The position numbers were made by a program, and so were the translations under genes. A model generated the notes under the pieces. That model had not been told where the DNA came from. It did not search any database and saw nothing but the letters and a program-made list of their open reading frames with translations. Shown here piece after piece: positions 1 to 8,711 of a DNA stretch of 20,051 bases (positions are counted from its first letter, which is position 1; each line of letters starts with the position of its first letter). Source of the stretch: a virus; the IMG/VR virus record IMGVR_UViG_3300002231_000829, positions 1,626-21,676 of that record; one strand, written 5' to 3'.

Positions 1-2
1 CA

Positions 3-1577
3 ACTTCTAGCTTGATTGGCAACGTCTCATTGTCTGGCGATGTTGCGATGGTTAGTGGTAAAACTTTAACTGTTGAAACATTACAAGCAGTAGATTCTAC
101 AGGGCTTATTATAAAAAATGACGGTGGAACAGCGGTAGCTTATTTTAATGATAGCGGTCAATTACATGTTGGTGCTGAAGAAGCTGGTGTAGATCAAATA
201 TTTGTTGTTAAAGGCGGGACCAGATTAATTGGTACTAGTACCACTAATTATTTCCAATTAACTGGTGATGGTAGTGGTAATTATCTTGATACTGCTGGTG
301 GAGCTAGTGCTGAAAATTTAGAAGTAAGGGTAGCTGGCACAGGAGGCGATAACAGAAGTTTTGAAGTAAAAACTGGAAATTCAAGTGATCCTGCTAGTTT
401 AACAACTAATCTCTTAGTTACTGATAACAAGTTTTCAATAAACAGTTTTGACACTGGAAAAGCGCCGGCTGTAGCTAATTTCTATTCTGATACAGCAACT
501 CAAAGACCTATGCATATGCAATTAGGTGGCTCAACTAGCTTAACTTGGAATTCTTATTATAGTACTCCAAATTGGAAATACTCAGTTGACAATTATAACG
601 CTGCTTCAATAAATTTAGACGTAAATTATTTAAGAATAAGAATAGCAACAGAAGGTTTAGCTGATGCTAACCTTACTTGGACAACAGGCTTTATGATGGA
701 TGAGAGTGGCCGTATTGGTTTAGCTGGAGCTTATCCTAATGCTTCATATGGTTGTCAGGTTGCTGGGGCATTGTATGCTTCAAGTATAGCTACAACTAAT
801 GTAGACGCAACAGATGTTGCAGTTGATTCTATAACTGTAAGAGATGAAGTAAATACATCAATAGTTACAGCTGGTGGAATTACAACAAACAGAAGGGTAG
901 TTATTAATTCATCTGATAATGCTGGAGCTTTAAGAATAGTTAAAAGTTCAGAAAGTTACCCAAGTTCAAAAATTGCTTTGGTTACAGGAGGTACTGTTGC
1001 AGCAACTATACAAGCTACTGAAGAAACTGAGGATGACACTCAAAAAAGAGTTGAAATAGGTGGTGCTTCAAGTGCGTACTTGTACGCTAATGAGATAAAA
1101 GCTGGAACACAAGCTTTTGCAGGCTTAGCATCACAAGAAGCAAATGTTCAAGTTGACGCTAAGTGGGCTCCAATGTCTTACACAGTTTATGCAAATGGAA
1201 ATATAGGAAAAAATATTGTTTCTGAAGCGTGGGAAGAAAGTAGTATAAGAATACCTAAAACTGGTTTATATAAAATAACTTGGGAAGTTGTGTCTTACAC
1301 TAATGTGACTGGTGACCCACAGCATATATGGGTTAAAGGAAAAGTAGGAACTACTGTCATAGGAGAACACAGAATATATTTAGATGTTGTAGATCCCACC
1401 AACCCCTTGAAAAGAACAAGATGGTATACTTCTCATGTAGGATTTAAACAATTATCAGCAAACGCGAATACATCTCTTAGCATATATGTTCATCAGCAAA
1501 GCAATTGGGGTAAGTATACTGTTGTTGCAGCTCAACTAGAGTTTATTTGTGCAGGAAACAGTTTTAACCTAGTTTAA
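3..1577 (+). CDS. Tail fibre / virion adhesin-like protein with C1q-like C-terminal domain, 5' truncated
   Basis: The reading frame is open to the left edge, so the true start lies outside the window; the TTG at 12 is only the first start-like codon. About 520 residues are visible, ending at TAA 1577. The body (to about residue 380, counting from position 12) is Ser/Thr/Gly/Ala-rich, low in Cys and made of short predicted beta strands, as in phage fibre shafts. The last 137 residues, from the WAPMSYTVYANG segment, look like a C1q/TNF-type jelly roll: the IPKTGLYKITWEV segment matches the 'P-x-x-G-x-Y' strand typical of that fold. Such tips usually trimerise and bind receptors. The next fibre gene follows after 14 nt with an AAGGAG site at 1576-1581, so the two are probably co-translated parts of one tail or fibre assembly. 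The virion role is inferred from composition and neighbour; no exact family is recognised. Confidence 0.72.
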   Translation, partial: TSSLIGNVSLSGDVAMVSGKTLTVETLQAVDSTGLIIKNDGGTAVAYFNDSGQLHVGAEEAGVDQIFVVKGGTRLIGTSTTNYFQLTGDGSGNYLDTAGGASAENLEVRVAGTGGDNRSFEVKTGNSSDPASLTTNLLVTDNKFSINSFDTGKAPAVANFYSDTATQRPMHMQLGGSTSLTWNSYYSTPNWKYSVDNYNAASINLDVNYLRIRIATEGLADANLTWTTGFMMDESGRIGLAGAYPNASYGCQVAGALYASSIATTNVDATDVAVDSITVRDEVNTSIVTAGGITTNRRVVINSSDNAGALRIVKSSESYPSSKIALVTGGTVAATIQATEETEDDTQKRVEIGGASSAYLYANEIKAGTQAFAGLASQEANVQVDAKWAPMSYTVYANGNIGKNIVSEAWEESSIRIPKTGLYKITWEVVSYTNVTGDPQHIWVKGKVGTTVIGEHRIYLDVVDPTNPLKRTRWYTSHVGFKQLSANANTSLSIYVHQQSNWGKYTVVAAQLEFICAGNSFNLV

Positions 1578-1591
1578 GGAGTAAAAGATAA

Positions 1592-4500
1592 ATGAATAGA
1601 ATTAGAGTCCCTTCGGGGAGTGTACAAAATTTAGAAACCGTTTTTGATAATCTTCAAAACGCCACTGAAACTAATATAACCAATAGAGTAGATGTTTTAA
1701 TTGGTAATTTTGGTTTATTGCTTGGTGCCGAAAATGGAGTTTATGACGATGTTTTTAAAGTCCAGATGAATTTTAAAAACAACGGATTTAGTGTTAATAG
1801 TGGAACGGCTATTACTCCAGATGGGGAGCATATTGAGTTTGAGGGTTCGGTTGTTGCTGACGCATTTACTACTTATACTTTAGGTACTGGAAAATACTAT
1901 TTAATAAAAGTTTCTTATGAATGGGTTGGCAGTGATGCTGTAACAGCACAAAATGCATTTATGTATAACAGTGCGGGCACAACCCCGTATTCAACTCAAT
2001 ATACCACTAGATCAGATTCTTATTTAATAGAATTAGTAGAAATAACCAGCATAACTAGTTTAAGTTTAGATAATGATGAGCTTGCTTTAGGAGTTGTAAA
2101 AACATTAGTTGGAAATACTTTTGATATAACAGCATGGACATTAGATGGTTACTCTGCAGCTAATGGAGTAATAGATGTCAGATCATTAAATAGACTTACG
2201 TTAGACGAAAATGTAGTTGATGATTCTGTGTTTATGCTAAAAGATAGAGATTCTATTGGTAGCTATAAAGTTGACGGCAAAGTAGAAATTGGCGATGATT
2301 TTTATGTTGATACAAATAAGTTTTTTGTTGATAAAAGTGAGGGGAAAATCGGTATTGGCACATCTAGCCCATTAAGCGACATACATATAAAAACAACAAC
2401 TCCTACGCTTAGATTGCACGATTCAGATGCATCTACTTTAGGTGCAGTTACCGCTAAAATAGATTTTTATAAAGGTGATGAAACAGCGGTAGATACATGG
2501 GCAGATTATGCTGGATATATAGGTTTTACGAGTGTGTCTACTTCAACTTTCTATGTATCTAACGATACAGAAGGTGATATAATATTAAGAACTGTTTCAA
2601 GAAACGAAACACAAAAATCTAAGTTTGACAGATATTTGACATTTACAAACGAAGGTTATTTAGGAGTTAACACTAATGCTCCAGAATATGGTCTAGATGT
2701 TAGAGGTTCTGTAAGAGCTACAGATGATGCTATATTTGGAAATGTAGATGCTTACAATGTACAAACATCTGGTTATTTATCAGTAAGTGGTATAACTAAT
2801 CATTATTTTGATGTCACTATCTATGATAGTGACTTAGAATTACCTGACACATTTAAAGTTGATAGTTTAACGGGTTATGTTATGATTGGATCATCAGACC
2901 CAACAGCAAACTTGCATATAAGAAATACCAGTGGAGCTGTTTTAAAATTAGATGCCAGTGCTACAACTCCAACAGTAGATTCAATGCCTTACATTGAATT
3001 GAGTGCCGGTGCAAGCAGTCCAAGTACATTTATTATGGCTTTGAATCCAAGCGATAATTCCTTTAGAATAGACAGTACCACAGCTTTTTCTAATAATCAT
3101 TTAGTTATTTTGAGTGATGGTAAGGTTGGTCTAAGTACTGAAACTCCATCAGAAGTTTTGGAAGTTTTAGGAAATATAAAAGCTGGCGGCGTGGGCCATC
3201 AAAAAGCTATTAAACTATCATCTACTGGCGCAGGACAAAAAGAGTATGATCTTGTGGTGGGAACAATTCCTGAAGGCAATATTGGCGATGCTGATGATAT
3301 TGGTAAAGGGAAGTTTGGTATTTATGATGTAACTGCTGATTCTTACAGATTAACAATAGACAAGAATGGGAATATAGGCATTGGCATAAATAATCCATCC
3401 ACCAATTTGCATGTTTCAGGTAGTGCTCGTATAACCGATGATTTATCTATAGAGGGAGATGTAACAGCGACTGATGCTACTTTCAGCACAGTTAGTGCTA
3501 CGACAGTCACCGCAACTAATTTTAATGTGACTAATACTGTTGCTTTAAGCAATTCTTATTTATCTGACACATTATCAGTAACTGAGTTAAGGTGGGCTTC
3601 TAGCCCTACAGATACTTATGCAGATGGTGGTTTTGAAGCAGGAATTACATCTAGTGGTTGGATAACGGCTGGAGCAAGCACCGAATTATCACAAAATTTA
3701 GGCGATGAAGATTCATTAAGAGTCTACAAAAATCTTAGAGTATTTGGTGATCCAGGAGCTAGGTTATCATTTTCTGAGGATACTACAAGCTCTGGAATAG
3801 CTTTATTGTACACAAACAGTGAATTATTTGTTAGAAGTGAATATGGAGATCACGCAAAGTTTTATGCTGACGGCGGTGATGCTGCTGTAGAAATTGATAG
3901 TTTAACTGTAACAGATTTAACTGTGTCTAATTTAAACGTGTTAGAATCAACTTTAGATGTAACAGCTATCACTGTGGCTGATTTAACAGTTCCATCTTGT
4001 TATACAGCAAATGCCAGTGAAATGCATATAACAGCTGCAAGTACGATTATTGATACTTTAGATGTTGGAACTATGGATACAAGTATTGGTAATTTCAATA
4101 ATGTTACTATTAGCGGAGCTTTAGATGTAAATATCATGGTAGCATCTGGTTTAGCAACATTTGGGGATGAGTTGTCTCAAAGTGTGCAAATAGACGGTGC
4201 AAACGGCCGTGTAATATTTACGGATACAGGAGGAACAGAAGTATTACGTATAGATGATGACATATTATCTGGTGATGCTGGTTTAAAAATCACAGGTGGA
4301 GGGGTAATATATAATTTCATAGATGGGTCAAATTATGTGCTTATAAAGGATTATATACTTGCCGTAAGTAATACTACAGCAGTTTCTGTTAATGGTATAA
4401 GCACATATGAAGGTAATGGAAATACTGGTGCTACTGGCGGAATTTATACTACTTCTTCAGCATTAGTGGGCGGATACCAACGTAGAGGTATTGCTGGCAC

Positions 4501-5653
4501 TTCCACTATTAATAATGCTGGTTCAAATAATGTGGCTGTTGGAGTTTATGGTGATGCGCAGACTACTGGAACTGGCGAAGCTTGGGCTGGTTTCTTTGAT
4601 GATGGAAATGTTTATGTAACAAATGATTTACAGGTTGCTACAGAAGGGGCAGATACTGGCAAAGTAATTGTAGGTAGTACTGCTGCTCAAAGAATAGAAA
4701 TAGATGGGGATGGCGGTAATTTAGAATTTTATGATGCTAATAACACTAAAATCGTTGAAGTAACTGATTCTATTTATGGTTCTTCTGCTGGAATTGGTAT
4801 GTATGGATCTTCATATAGTATTCCTCCAGATCCACCAGCAATAATTCTAGAAGATAGTGTAAATGTTAGTGGCGTTTGTTCTGTTAATTTAACTCCATAC
4901 GATGTTGGTATTGGGAATAGAAATCCACTTAGTGCTAGATGTATAATAGCTTATCTGTACTCAACTAACTCAACTCAAGACACAGAAGTGGCTTGGTTCA
5001 AAAATAATATTGATGGTGATACCACAGGTTCTGTTTACGATAGGCGTATATTAAAACTTGAAGCTAAAGTTGATGATGCGGCTTCTAATGACACAATTAA
5101 AGGTATACTAATGACAACCTTGACTGATGGTACTGGAGAAGTGCAGGGTGTTAACTCAAATGCACAAATTAATAATGGTGCAAGCGCCGCCGATGTATTT
5201 GCATTACATGCTACAGCCGCATCAAACGGTACAGGTGATTCTTATGCATTATATGCCACTGCTACAAATACAGGTTCTGGGGATGATTGGGCTGGTTATT
5301 TTAATGACGGAAATGTTTATGTAGCAAATGATTTAACAGTGAATGGAACATTAACTATGTCTAATGTGGTTGCTGCAGGGCCAGTGAATTTTGGTGCTGA
5401 TGCTGAAGCAACGGACGCTTATGTAATAACATTGACTGGTGTTGCAGCTTATGCTACTGGTATGACAATAACATTTTCTGCAAATACTGCTAACACTGGA
5501 GCATGTTCATTAAATGTTAATTCATTAGGTGCAAAAACTATTAAGAAACTTCATGATCAGGACTTAGTTAATGGTGATATTGAAGCTGGACAAATCGTAG
5601 TAGTTGTGTATGATGGAACTAATTTCCAAATGACTTCACAATTAGCACAATAA
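1592..5653 (+). CDS. Large tail fibre / baseplate-associated adhesin (1353 aa)
   Basis: ATG 1592 is preceded by AAGGAG (1576-1581). The N-terminal part contains GTAITPDGEHIEFEG (about residues 78-92), a pattern seen at the base of phage tail fibres. The shaft carries at least five degenerate copies of a G-x-(I/V)-G-(I/V)-x-x-x-x-P motif, near residues 250 (GKIGIGTSSP), 354, 428, 509 and 592 (GNIGIGINNP), each followed by a short 'LHV/LDV' strand. This is the usual signature of trimeric fibre shafts. Two longer related blocks end in WAGFFDDGNVYVTNDLQV (997-1015) and WAGYFNDGNVYVANDLTV (1233-1250). The C-terminal 90 residues, with TGACSLNVNSLGAKTIKK and GQIVVVVYDGTNFQMTS, match a common phage fibre-tip domain. 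It is presumably a virion surface protein for host attachment. The minus-strand reading frame inside it is a shadow. Confidence 0.88.
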   Translation: MNRIRVPSGSVQNLETVFDNLQNATETNITNRVDVLIGNFGLLLGAENGVYDDVFKVQMNFKNNGFSVNSGTAITPDGEHIEFEGSVVADAFTTYTLGTGKYYLIKVSYEWVGSDAVTAQNAFMYNSAGTTPYSTQYTTRSDSYLIELVEITSITSLSLDNDELALGVVKTLVGNTFDITAWTLDGYSAANGVIDVRSLNRLTLDENVVDDSVFMLKDRDSIGSYKVDGKVEIGDDFYVDTNKFFVDKSEGKIGIGTSSPLSDIHIKTTTPTLRLHDSDASTLGAVTAKIDFYKGDETAVDTWADYAGYIGFTSVSTSTFYVSNDTEGDIILRTVSRNETQKSKFDRYLTFTNEGYLGVNTNAPEYGLDVRGSVRATDDAIFGNVDAYNVQTSGYLSVSGITNHYFDVTIYDSDLELPDTFKVDSLTGYVMIGSSDPTANLHIRNTSGAVLKLDASATTPTVDSMPYIELSAGASSPSTFIMALNPSDNSFRIDSTTAFSNNHLVILSDGKVGLSTETPSEVLEVLGNIKAGGVGHQKAIKLSSTGAGQKEYDLVVGTIPEGNIGDADDIGKGKFGIYDVTADSYRLTIDKNGNIGIGINNPSTNLHVSGSARITDDLSIEGDVTATDATFSTVSATTVTATNFNVTNTVALSNSYLSDTLSVTELRWASSPTDTYADGGFEAGITSSGWITAGASTELSQNLGDEDSLRVYKNLRVFGDPGARLSFSEDTTSSGIALLYTNSELFVRSEYGDHAKFYADGGDAAVEIDSLTVTDLTVSNLNVLESTLDVTAITVADLTVPSCYTANASEMHITAASTIIDTLDVGTMDTSIGNFNNVTISGALDVNIMVASGLATFGDELSQSVQIDGANGRVIFTDTGGTEVLRIDDDILSGDAGLKITGGGVIYNFIDGSNYVLIKDYILAVSNTTAVSVNGISTYEGNGNTGATGGIYTTSSALVGGYQRRGIAGTSTINNAGSNNVAVGVYGDAQTTGTGEAWAGFFDDGNVYVTNDLQVATEGADTGKVIVGSTAAQRIEIDGDGGNLEFYDANNTKIVEVTDSIYGSSAGIGMYGSSYSIPPDPPAIILEDSVNVSGVCSVNLTPYDVGIGNRNPLSARCIIAYLYSTNSTQDTEVAWFKNNIDGDTTGSVYDRRILKLEAKVDDAASNDTIKGILMTTLTDGTGEVQGVNSNAQINNGASAADVFALHATAASNGTGDSYALYATATNTGSGDDWAGYFNDGNVYVANDLTVNGTLTMSNVVAAGPVNFGADAEATDAYVITLTGVAAYATGMTITFSANTANTGACSLNVNSLGAKTIKKLHDQDLVNGDIEAGQIVVVVYDGTNFQMTSQLAQ
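4583..4636 (+). repeat. Intragenic repeat copy 1 (WAGFFDDGNVYVTNDLQV)
   Basis: This 18-residue segment of the large fibre protein is 14/18 identical to the copy at 5288-5341. The homology extends weakly upstream into a Gly/Thr/Asn-rich stretch, so the unit is probably a duplicated fibre subdomain of roughly 70-100 residues. Confidence 0.7.
5288..5341 (+). repeat. Intragenic repeat copy 2 (WAGYFNDGNVYVANDLTV)
   Basis: Second copy of the fibre subdomain end, 14/18 residues identical to 4583-4636. It sits directly before the fibre-tip domain. Confidence 0.7.
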
Positions 5654-5668
5654 AATTAAAATAATAAT

Positions 5669-5697
5669 TTGCATTTTTCAAACTTTTTGTTTATATT
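5669..5697 (+). promoter_or_regulatory. Possible sigma70-type promoter in the only sizeable gap of the left half
   Basis: TTGCAT (5669-5674) and TATATT (5692-5697) are separated by exactly 17 bases, about 48 bases ahead of the next start codon. The 91-base gap 5654-5744 is almost pure A/T, so a chance match is quite possible. If the host were a Bacteroidetes species this consensus would not apply. Confidence 0.3.
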
Positions 5698-5744
5698 AAA
5701 TAAACTAAAAATAACTATATAATAATTAAATCAAAAAATTAGAC

Positions 5745-5999
5745 ATGACTGAAAAAATTAAAGCTAGGATCGTTGAATTAGAAGCAGAAAACAAGAGAAG
5801 AGAAGACGAAACACAGAAAATGGCTCAACAAAGAGAGCAAATTTTAATTGGTATGCAACAGAATAAAGAAGCTCACGATTTTTGCCGAGGCCAAGTAGAT
5901 TCATTAAGAAAACTTCTAGAGGAGCAAGAAGGTAATTTGAATGCTCCACAGACTATGCAAAAACTAGAGGTAGCCAATACTACTAATGAATCTAAGTAA
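5745..5999 (+). CDS. Small coiled-coil protein (84 aa)
   Basis: ATG 5745 to TAA 5999. The protein is highly charged and rich in Glu, Lys and Gln, with heptad-like spacing over about residues 5-65 (IVELEAENKRREDETQKM and onwards), so a long coiled coil is expected. No signal peptide or membrane segment is seen. There is no good Shine-Dalgarno site; the upstream stretch is A-rich. Its end overlaps the start of the membrane-anchored gene at 5986 by 14 nt, which suggests translational coupling. No family is recognised; a tail, chaperone or lysis accessory role would be guesswork. Confidence 0.7.
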   Translation: MTEKIKARIVELEAENKRREDETQKMAQQREQILIGMQQNKEAHDFCRGQVDSLRKLLEEQEGNLNAPQTMQKLEVANTTNESK

Positions 6000-6708
6000 A
6001 GTTGTTATAACAATGCTGCTTGCTATAATATTGGCAAGCAGCATTGTTTTCACTGTGAAGATTAGTAATTTAGAAAAAAAAGCTACTGAATTACAACTTC
6101 AACCCGTCAAAAAAGACGTGCATACAGTAACTGTTATAGACTCTTCTTTATATTTTGCAGTGTCTGAAGAATTAGAAACTATAAAAGTTGAGAATAAAAA
6201 ATTACGCAAGTTAGTTAAAAAACAAAAAGCAGATGTAAAAGCTAAAATAGACTTAGTTACTCAACTTACTGATAGTATAAAAAGTGTTGTAATTCGTGAC
6301 AGTATCATAATAAACCATGTTACTAATACTTATGTAGGTATTAGGCAATTCAATGTTGTAAAAGCGCCTTTTGTTATAGAAGGTTTCTTCCAAAAACATG
6401 AGCCCTTTAATATTAGCTTTAGCAAATTAAAAGCTAAAATGAACCTGGAATTGTTAATTTGTCAAACTAAGTATGGTAATTGGGTGAGCAATATTGATAC
6501 AAAAAACCCTAATGTAGAAGTTTTAAATTTAAAAACAGTAGTTAAACCTTATAAGAAGCCATGGTATAAAAATTTACGTATGGGAGCTGGCGTTCAATTA
6601 GGGAATAATTTTACTAACATTTATGGCATTGCTGGTTATAAAAAATATGCTGGGACATTCGGTTTTAGTGCACATGGTAATGTCTTTGGTTTACAAATAT
6701 TATTTTAA
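5986..6708 (+). CDS. Membrane-anchored coiled-coil protein with beta-rich C-terminus; spanin-like architecture (240 aa)
   Basis: Residues 5-24 (VVITMLLAIILASSIVF core) form one hydrophobic segment, probably an uncleaved inner-membrane anchor. Residues about 27-100 are Lys/Glu-rich coiled coil. Residues about 190-240 are short alternating strands with Gly and aromatics, ending in GNVFGLQILF; a terminal Phe resembles outer-membrane beta signals. I associate this layout with proteins of Bacteroidetes phages (recollection, not tested). Membrane anchor, periplasmic coiled coil and an outer-membrane-seeking end is also what a one-piece spanin would need, and the amidase gene follows 12 nt later, so a lysis role is possible (inference). 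There is no lipobox. ATG 5986 overlaps the previous gene; a second in-frame ATG at 6013 lies inside a perfect stem-loop. GAGG at 5967-5970 is somewhat far from ATG 5986. Confidence 0.72.
   Translation: MNLSKVVITMLLAIILASSIVFTVKISNLEKKATELQLQPVKKDVHTVTVIDSSLYFAVSEELETIKVENKKLRKLVKKQKADVKAKIDLVTQLTDSIKSVVIRDSIIINHVTNTYVGIRQFNVVKAPFVIEGFFQKHEPFNISFSKLKAKMNLELLICQTKYGNWVSNIDTKNPNVEVLNLKTVVKPYKKPWYKNLRMGAGVQLGNNFTNIYGIAGYKKYAGTFGFSAHGNVFGLQILF
6009..6048 (+). other. Perfect 15-bp stem-loop followed by T tract, inside the 5' coding region
   Basis: AACAATGCTGCTTGC (6009-6023) and GCAAGCAGCATTGTT (6034-6048) are exact reverse complements with a 10-base loop; the right arm runs into TTTT (6047-6050). 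This is terminator-like geometry inside the codons for the membrane anchor of the 5986 gene. The left arm also contains the in-frame ATG at 6013. It could be an attenuator or a translation-limiting mRNA structure. Confidence 0.7.
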
Positions 6709-6720
6709 CCATAATATAGC

Positions 6721-7248
6721 ATGAATATAGATAATTGGACATATAAATTGCCCTGGAATACTAGTGTTAAAGGGTGGAGTAAAAGAGCTTTATCTAGTGT
6801 AAATAAGATAATTGTACACCAATCTATGTCAACTGGATCGTTATTAGCTATAAATAACTATCATATAAGTCCAGGTAATCATATATCAGAGTACGGGTGT
6901 CCTCATATTTGTTACCATTTTTGTATAGATGACGGTGGCGATATTTATAAAACTAACCCTCTGAGTAAAACTACTTGGCATTGCAGAAAACAAAATTCAA
7001 GCTCCATTGGTATAGCTATGTTAGGCCATTTTTCTGGCCCAACTTTTGAAGGGCAACAAGAGCCTATAGAAGAGCAATTAAATAGTTTAGAATGGCTGCT
7101 TAATTGCTTTACAAATAAAGTATTAAACATAAACACAAAAACGATAATAATTGAAAAAAACAATATATTTGGTCACCATGACTTTGGTAAGACTAATTGT
7201 CCTGGGACTGTAATAGCAGAATTCTTAAGTAAATATAAAAGTTTTTAA
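6721..7248 (+). CDS. N-acetylmuramoyl-L-alanine amidase (amidase_2/PGRP fold), endolysin candidate
   Basis: The 175-aa protein has the landmarks of Zn-dependent type-2 amidases (T7 lysozyme/PGRP family), which cut the bond between MurNAc and L-Ala of peptidoglycan. H33 in KIIVHQSMS is the first Zn ligand, and GHHDFGKTNCPG (151-162) supplies H152 and C160 as the second and third. Y65 in CYHFCIDDGGDIY and K157 fit the conserved catalytic positions. Length is typical for a single-domain enzyme, and no separate cell-wall binding domain or signal peptide is visible. It therefore needs a holin-type release route or acts in the virion. It lies 12 nt after the spanin-like gene, in keeping with a lysis cluster, although the fibre genes upstream also allow a virion-associated lysin. 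No clear ribosome binding site precedes ATG 6721. Confidence 0.9.
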   Translation: MNIDNWTYKLPWNTSVKGWSKRALSSVNKIIVHQSMSTGSLLAINNYHISPGNHISEYGCPHICYHFCIDDGGDIYKTNPLSKTTWHCRKQNSSSIGIAMLGHFSGPTFEGQQEPIEEQLNSLEWLLNCFTNKVLNINTKTIIIEKNNIFGHHDFGKTNCPGTVIAEFLSKYKSF

Positions 7249-7263
7249 GGAGAATTAATAAAT

Positions 7264-8334
7264 ATGAATAAATTAGCTTCATTAACTTTGGATGTGGTTG
7301 ATCACATTATTAATGATGACTTAGAGAAATTAGCAGAAACAGTGCAAGATCTATCTGAAGATGCTAGAACAACTTATGTTCCATCATATGAGGAACGGGA
7401 AAGCATGGATGAATCTAATTTTGGTTTGATTCTATGGCATCCCAATTTAGGTAAATTCAATAAATTTGCTACAGATAGCTCTGGTTTAGTCGAAATTAAT
7501 ATGGCGCTACTAGCTTCTAAAATGAAAGATTTACCTGATGAAATAATTAAAATTGCCGCAGCTAATTTAACTTGTGCTGCTAAAAACTTTGGAGTACAAA
7601 TACCTAAAGATCTAGAAAAATTTGCTTCTACAGAGTATGTATATAATACATTAGATATTAGAACTATAGATGAAGCAAAATTTATTGTAAAAACTTCTGA
7701 AATAGAAGAGCCCAAAACATACGCTGTCTTGGGCGATAATAAGTATCCGTTAGACAATAAAAAAGACATATTAAAAGCAGCTACATATTTCAAAAAGCAC
7801 CACAATAAATTTAGTCCTTTAGCGAAACTTGCTTTTGCTTTAGATGTTGTAAACGCTGCTAAAAATAATGATATTGCTATCAGTAAATCTGAAGTTGAAA
7901 AATACGCATCTATTAATACAGATGAATTTAATGTAGATTTAAAAGATCATATAGCTGTTAGACAATCATATTTAAAAGATGATGAATCTGACATTTTCGA
8001 AATATATGATGAACTTTTGGAGAAATCTGCAGAGCTAGGGCCTAATAGAACAGCTTCTGCTTTATATGAACTAGATAAGAAGTTGGGTTTAACTGATAGT
8101 TATGGAAAAGGTATAGAAGATTCTATAATATCAGTTTTCGCTTTAACGAAAGAAGCTGGCACAGATATAGATGGACATTTTGTTACAAATAACCAATTAA
8201 AAAACATACCTAGTGGTGAGTTAACGGCAATCGTAGGTAACGACGTTATACCAGAGCTCAAGGGAGAAGAAGGTTTAGAAGTATTAGCTTCGCTTCCCCG
8301 TCCCATTAGACAGGAGGTTTTAGATTTAATATAA
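7264..8334 (+). CDS. Uncharacterised phage protein (356 aa), helix-rich
   Basis: ATG 7264 has AAGGAG at 7247-7252. The protein is acidic, mostly predicted alpha-helical, with no signal peptide, membrane segment or Cys-based motif. Several short recurring helix starts of the type 'LEKFAS', 'VEKYAS' and 'LEKSAE' suggest internal helical repeats. The segment GLILWHPNLGKFNKFAT (about 54-70) is distinctive. It overlaps the next gene by one base (TAATG), so the two are probably translationally coupled. I cannot assign a family. Its position among virion genes makes a structural or internal virion protein the best guess. Confidence 0.75.
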   Translation: MNKLASLTLDVVDHIINDDLEKLAETVQDLSEDARTTYVPSYEERESMDESNFGLILWHPNLGKFNKFATDSSGLVEINMALLASKMKDLPDEIIKIAAANLTCAAKNFGVQIPKDLEKFASTEYVYNTLDIRTIDEAKFIVKTSEIEEPKTYAVLGDNKYPLDNKKDILKAATYFKKHHNKFSPLAKLAFALDVVNAAKNNDIAISKSEVEKYASINTDEFNVDLKDHIAVRQSYLKDDESDIFEIYDELLEKSAELGPNRTASALYELDKKLGLTDSYGKGIEDSIISVFALTKEAGTDIDGHFVTNNQLKNIPSGELTAIVGNDVIPELKGEEGLEVLASLPRPIRQEVLDLI

Positions 8335-8711
8335 TGAAAAATGAGTTTGCAAAATGGCTTACACTGATGTTGATAGTAACTGCATTTTTAGTATTAGTTG
8401 TATCCATTGGCAGTTCTTTTAATATTTTCATTGGAATTGTTGGTTATAAATTAGAAGTTTGGGTGTTTTTATTAATATTTTTAGCTTATGTATTAGTAAT
8501 AGCGTTTAAGAAGAATGAAATAAAAATAGAAATACCAGAGAAAGCTATTAAAGTTTTTGTGGATGTTGTAAAAGAAGAACAATCATTTACACAAGCTTCT
8601 TTAGCTATTAATAAAAAGAAAATACAAAATAAAATTGACATAGATAAAGTTAAGCCGTGGAAAGATGTTGATGTTGGAGAAATCTTTCTTGATGGAGAAG
8701 AGGTAAGTTGA
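8334..8711 (+). CDS. Two-TM membrane protein (125 aa), holin-like candidate
   Basis: Two hydrophobic segments at residues about 9-27 and 41-58 are separated by a short loop. A soluble charged tail of about 65 residues follows, containing a Lys-rich helix and a basic-acidic end (DVDVGEIFLDGEEVS). The hairpin topology, short length and proximity to an amidase suggest a holin or a holin-regulating protein, but no family motif proves it. The start overlaps the preceding stop by one base (TAATG at 8332-8336), and the stop overlaps the TTG start of the endonuclease (TTGA, 8708-8711). The gene is thus inside a tightly coupled run. Confidence 0.7.
   Translation: MKNEFAKWLTLMLIVTAFLVLVVSIGSSFNIFIGIVGYKLEVWVFLLIFLAYVLVIAFKKNEIKIEIPEKAIKVFVDVVKEEQSFTQASLAINKKKIQNKIDIDKVKPWKDVDVGEIFLDGEEVS

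Noticed and set aside
2341-3420. Regularly spaced repeats that might be a CRISPR or iteron array
   Set aside because: The periodicity is at the protein level (G-x-x-G-I-G-x-x-x-P) with diverged DNA, so these are fibre shaft repeats.
5127-5324. Plus-strand 65-codon frame within the fibre gene
   Set aside because: Met/Gln/Leu-rich out-of-frame product typical of a shifted reading of GCA/ATG-rich repeats, inside a well-supported fibre gene.
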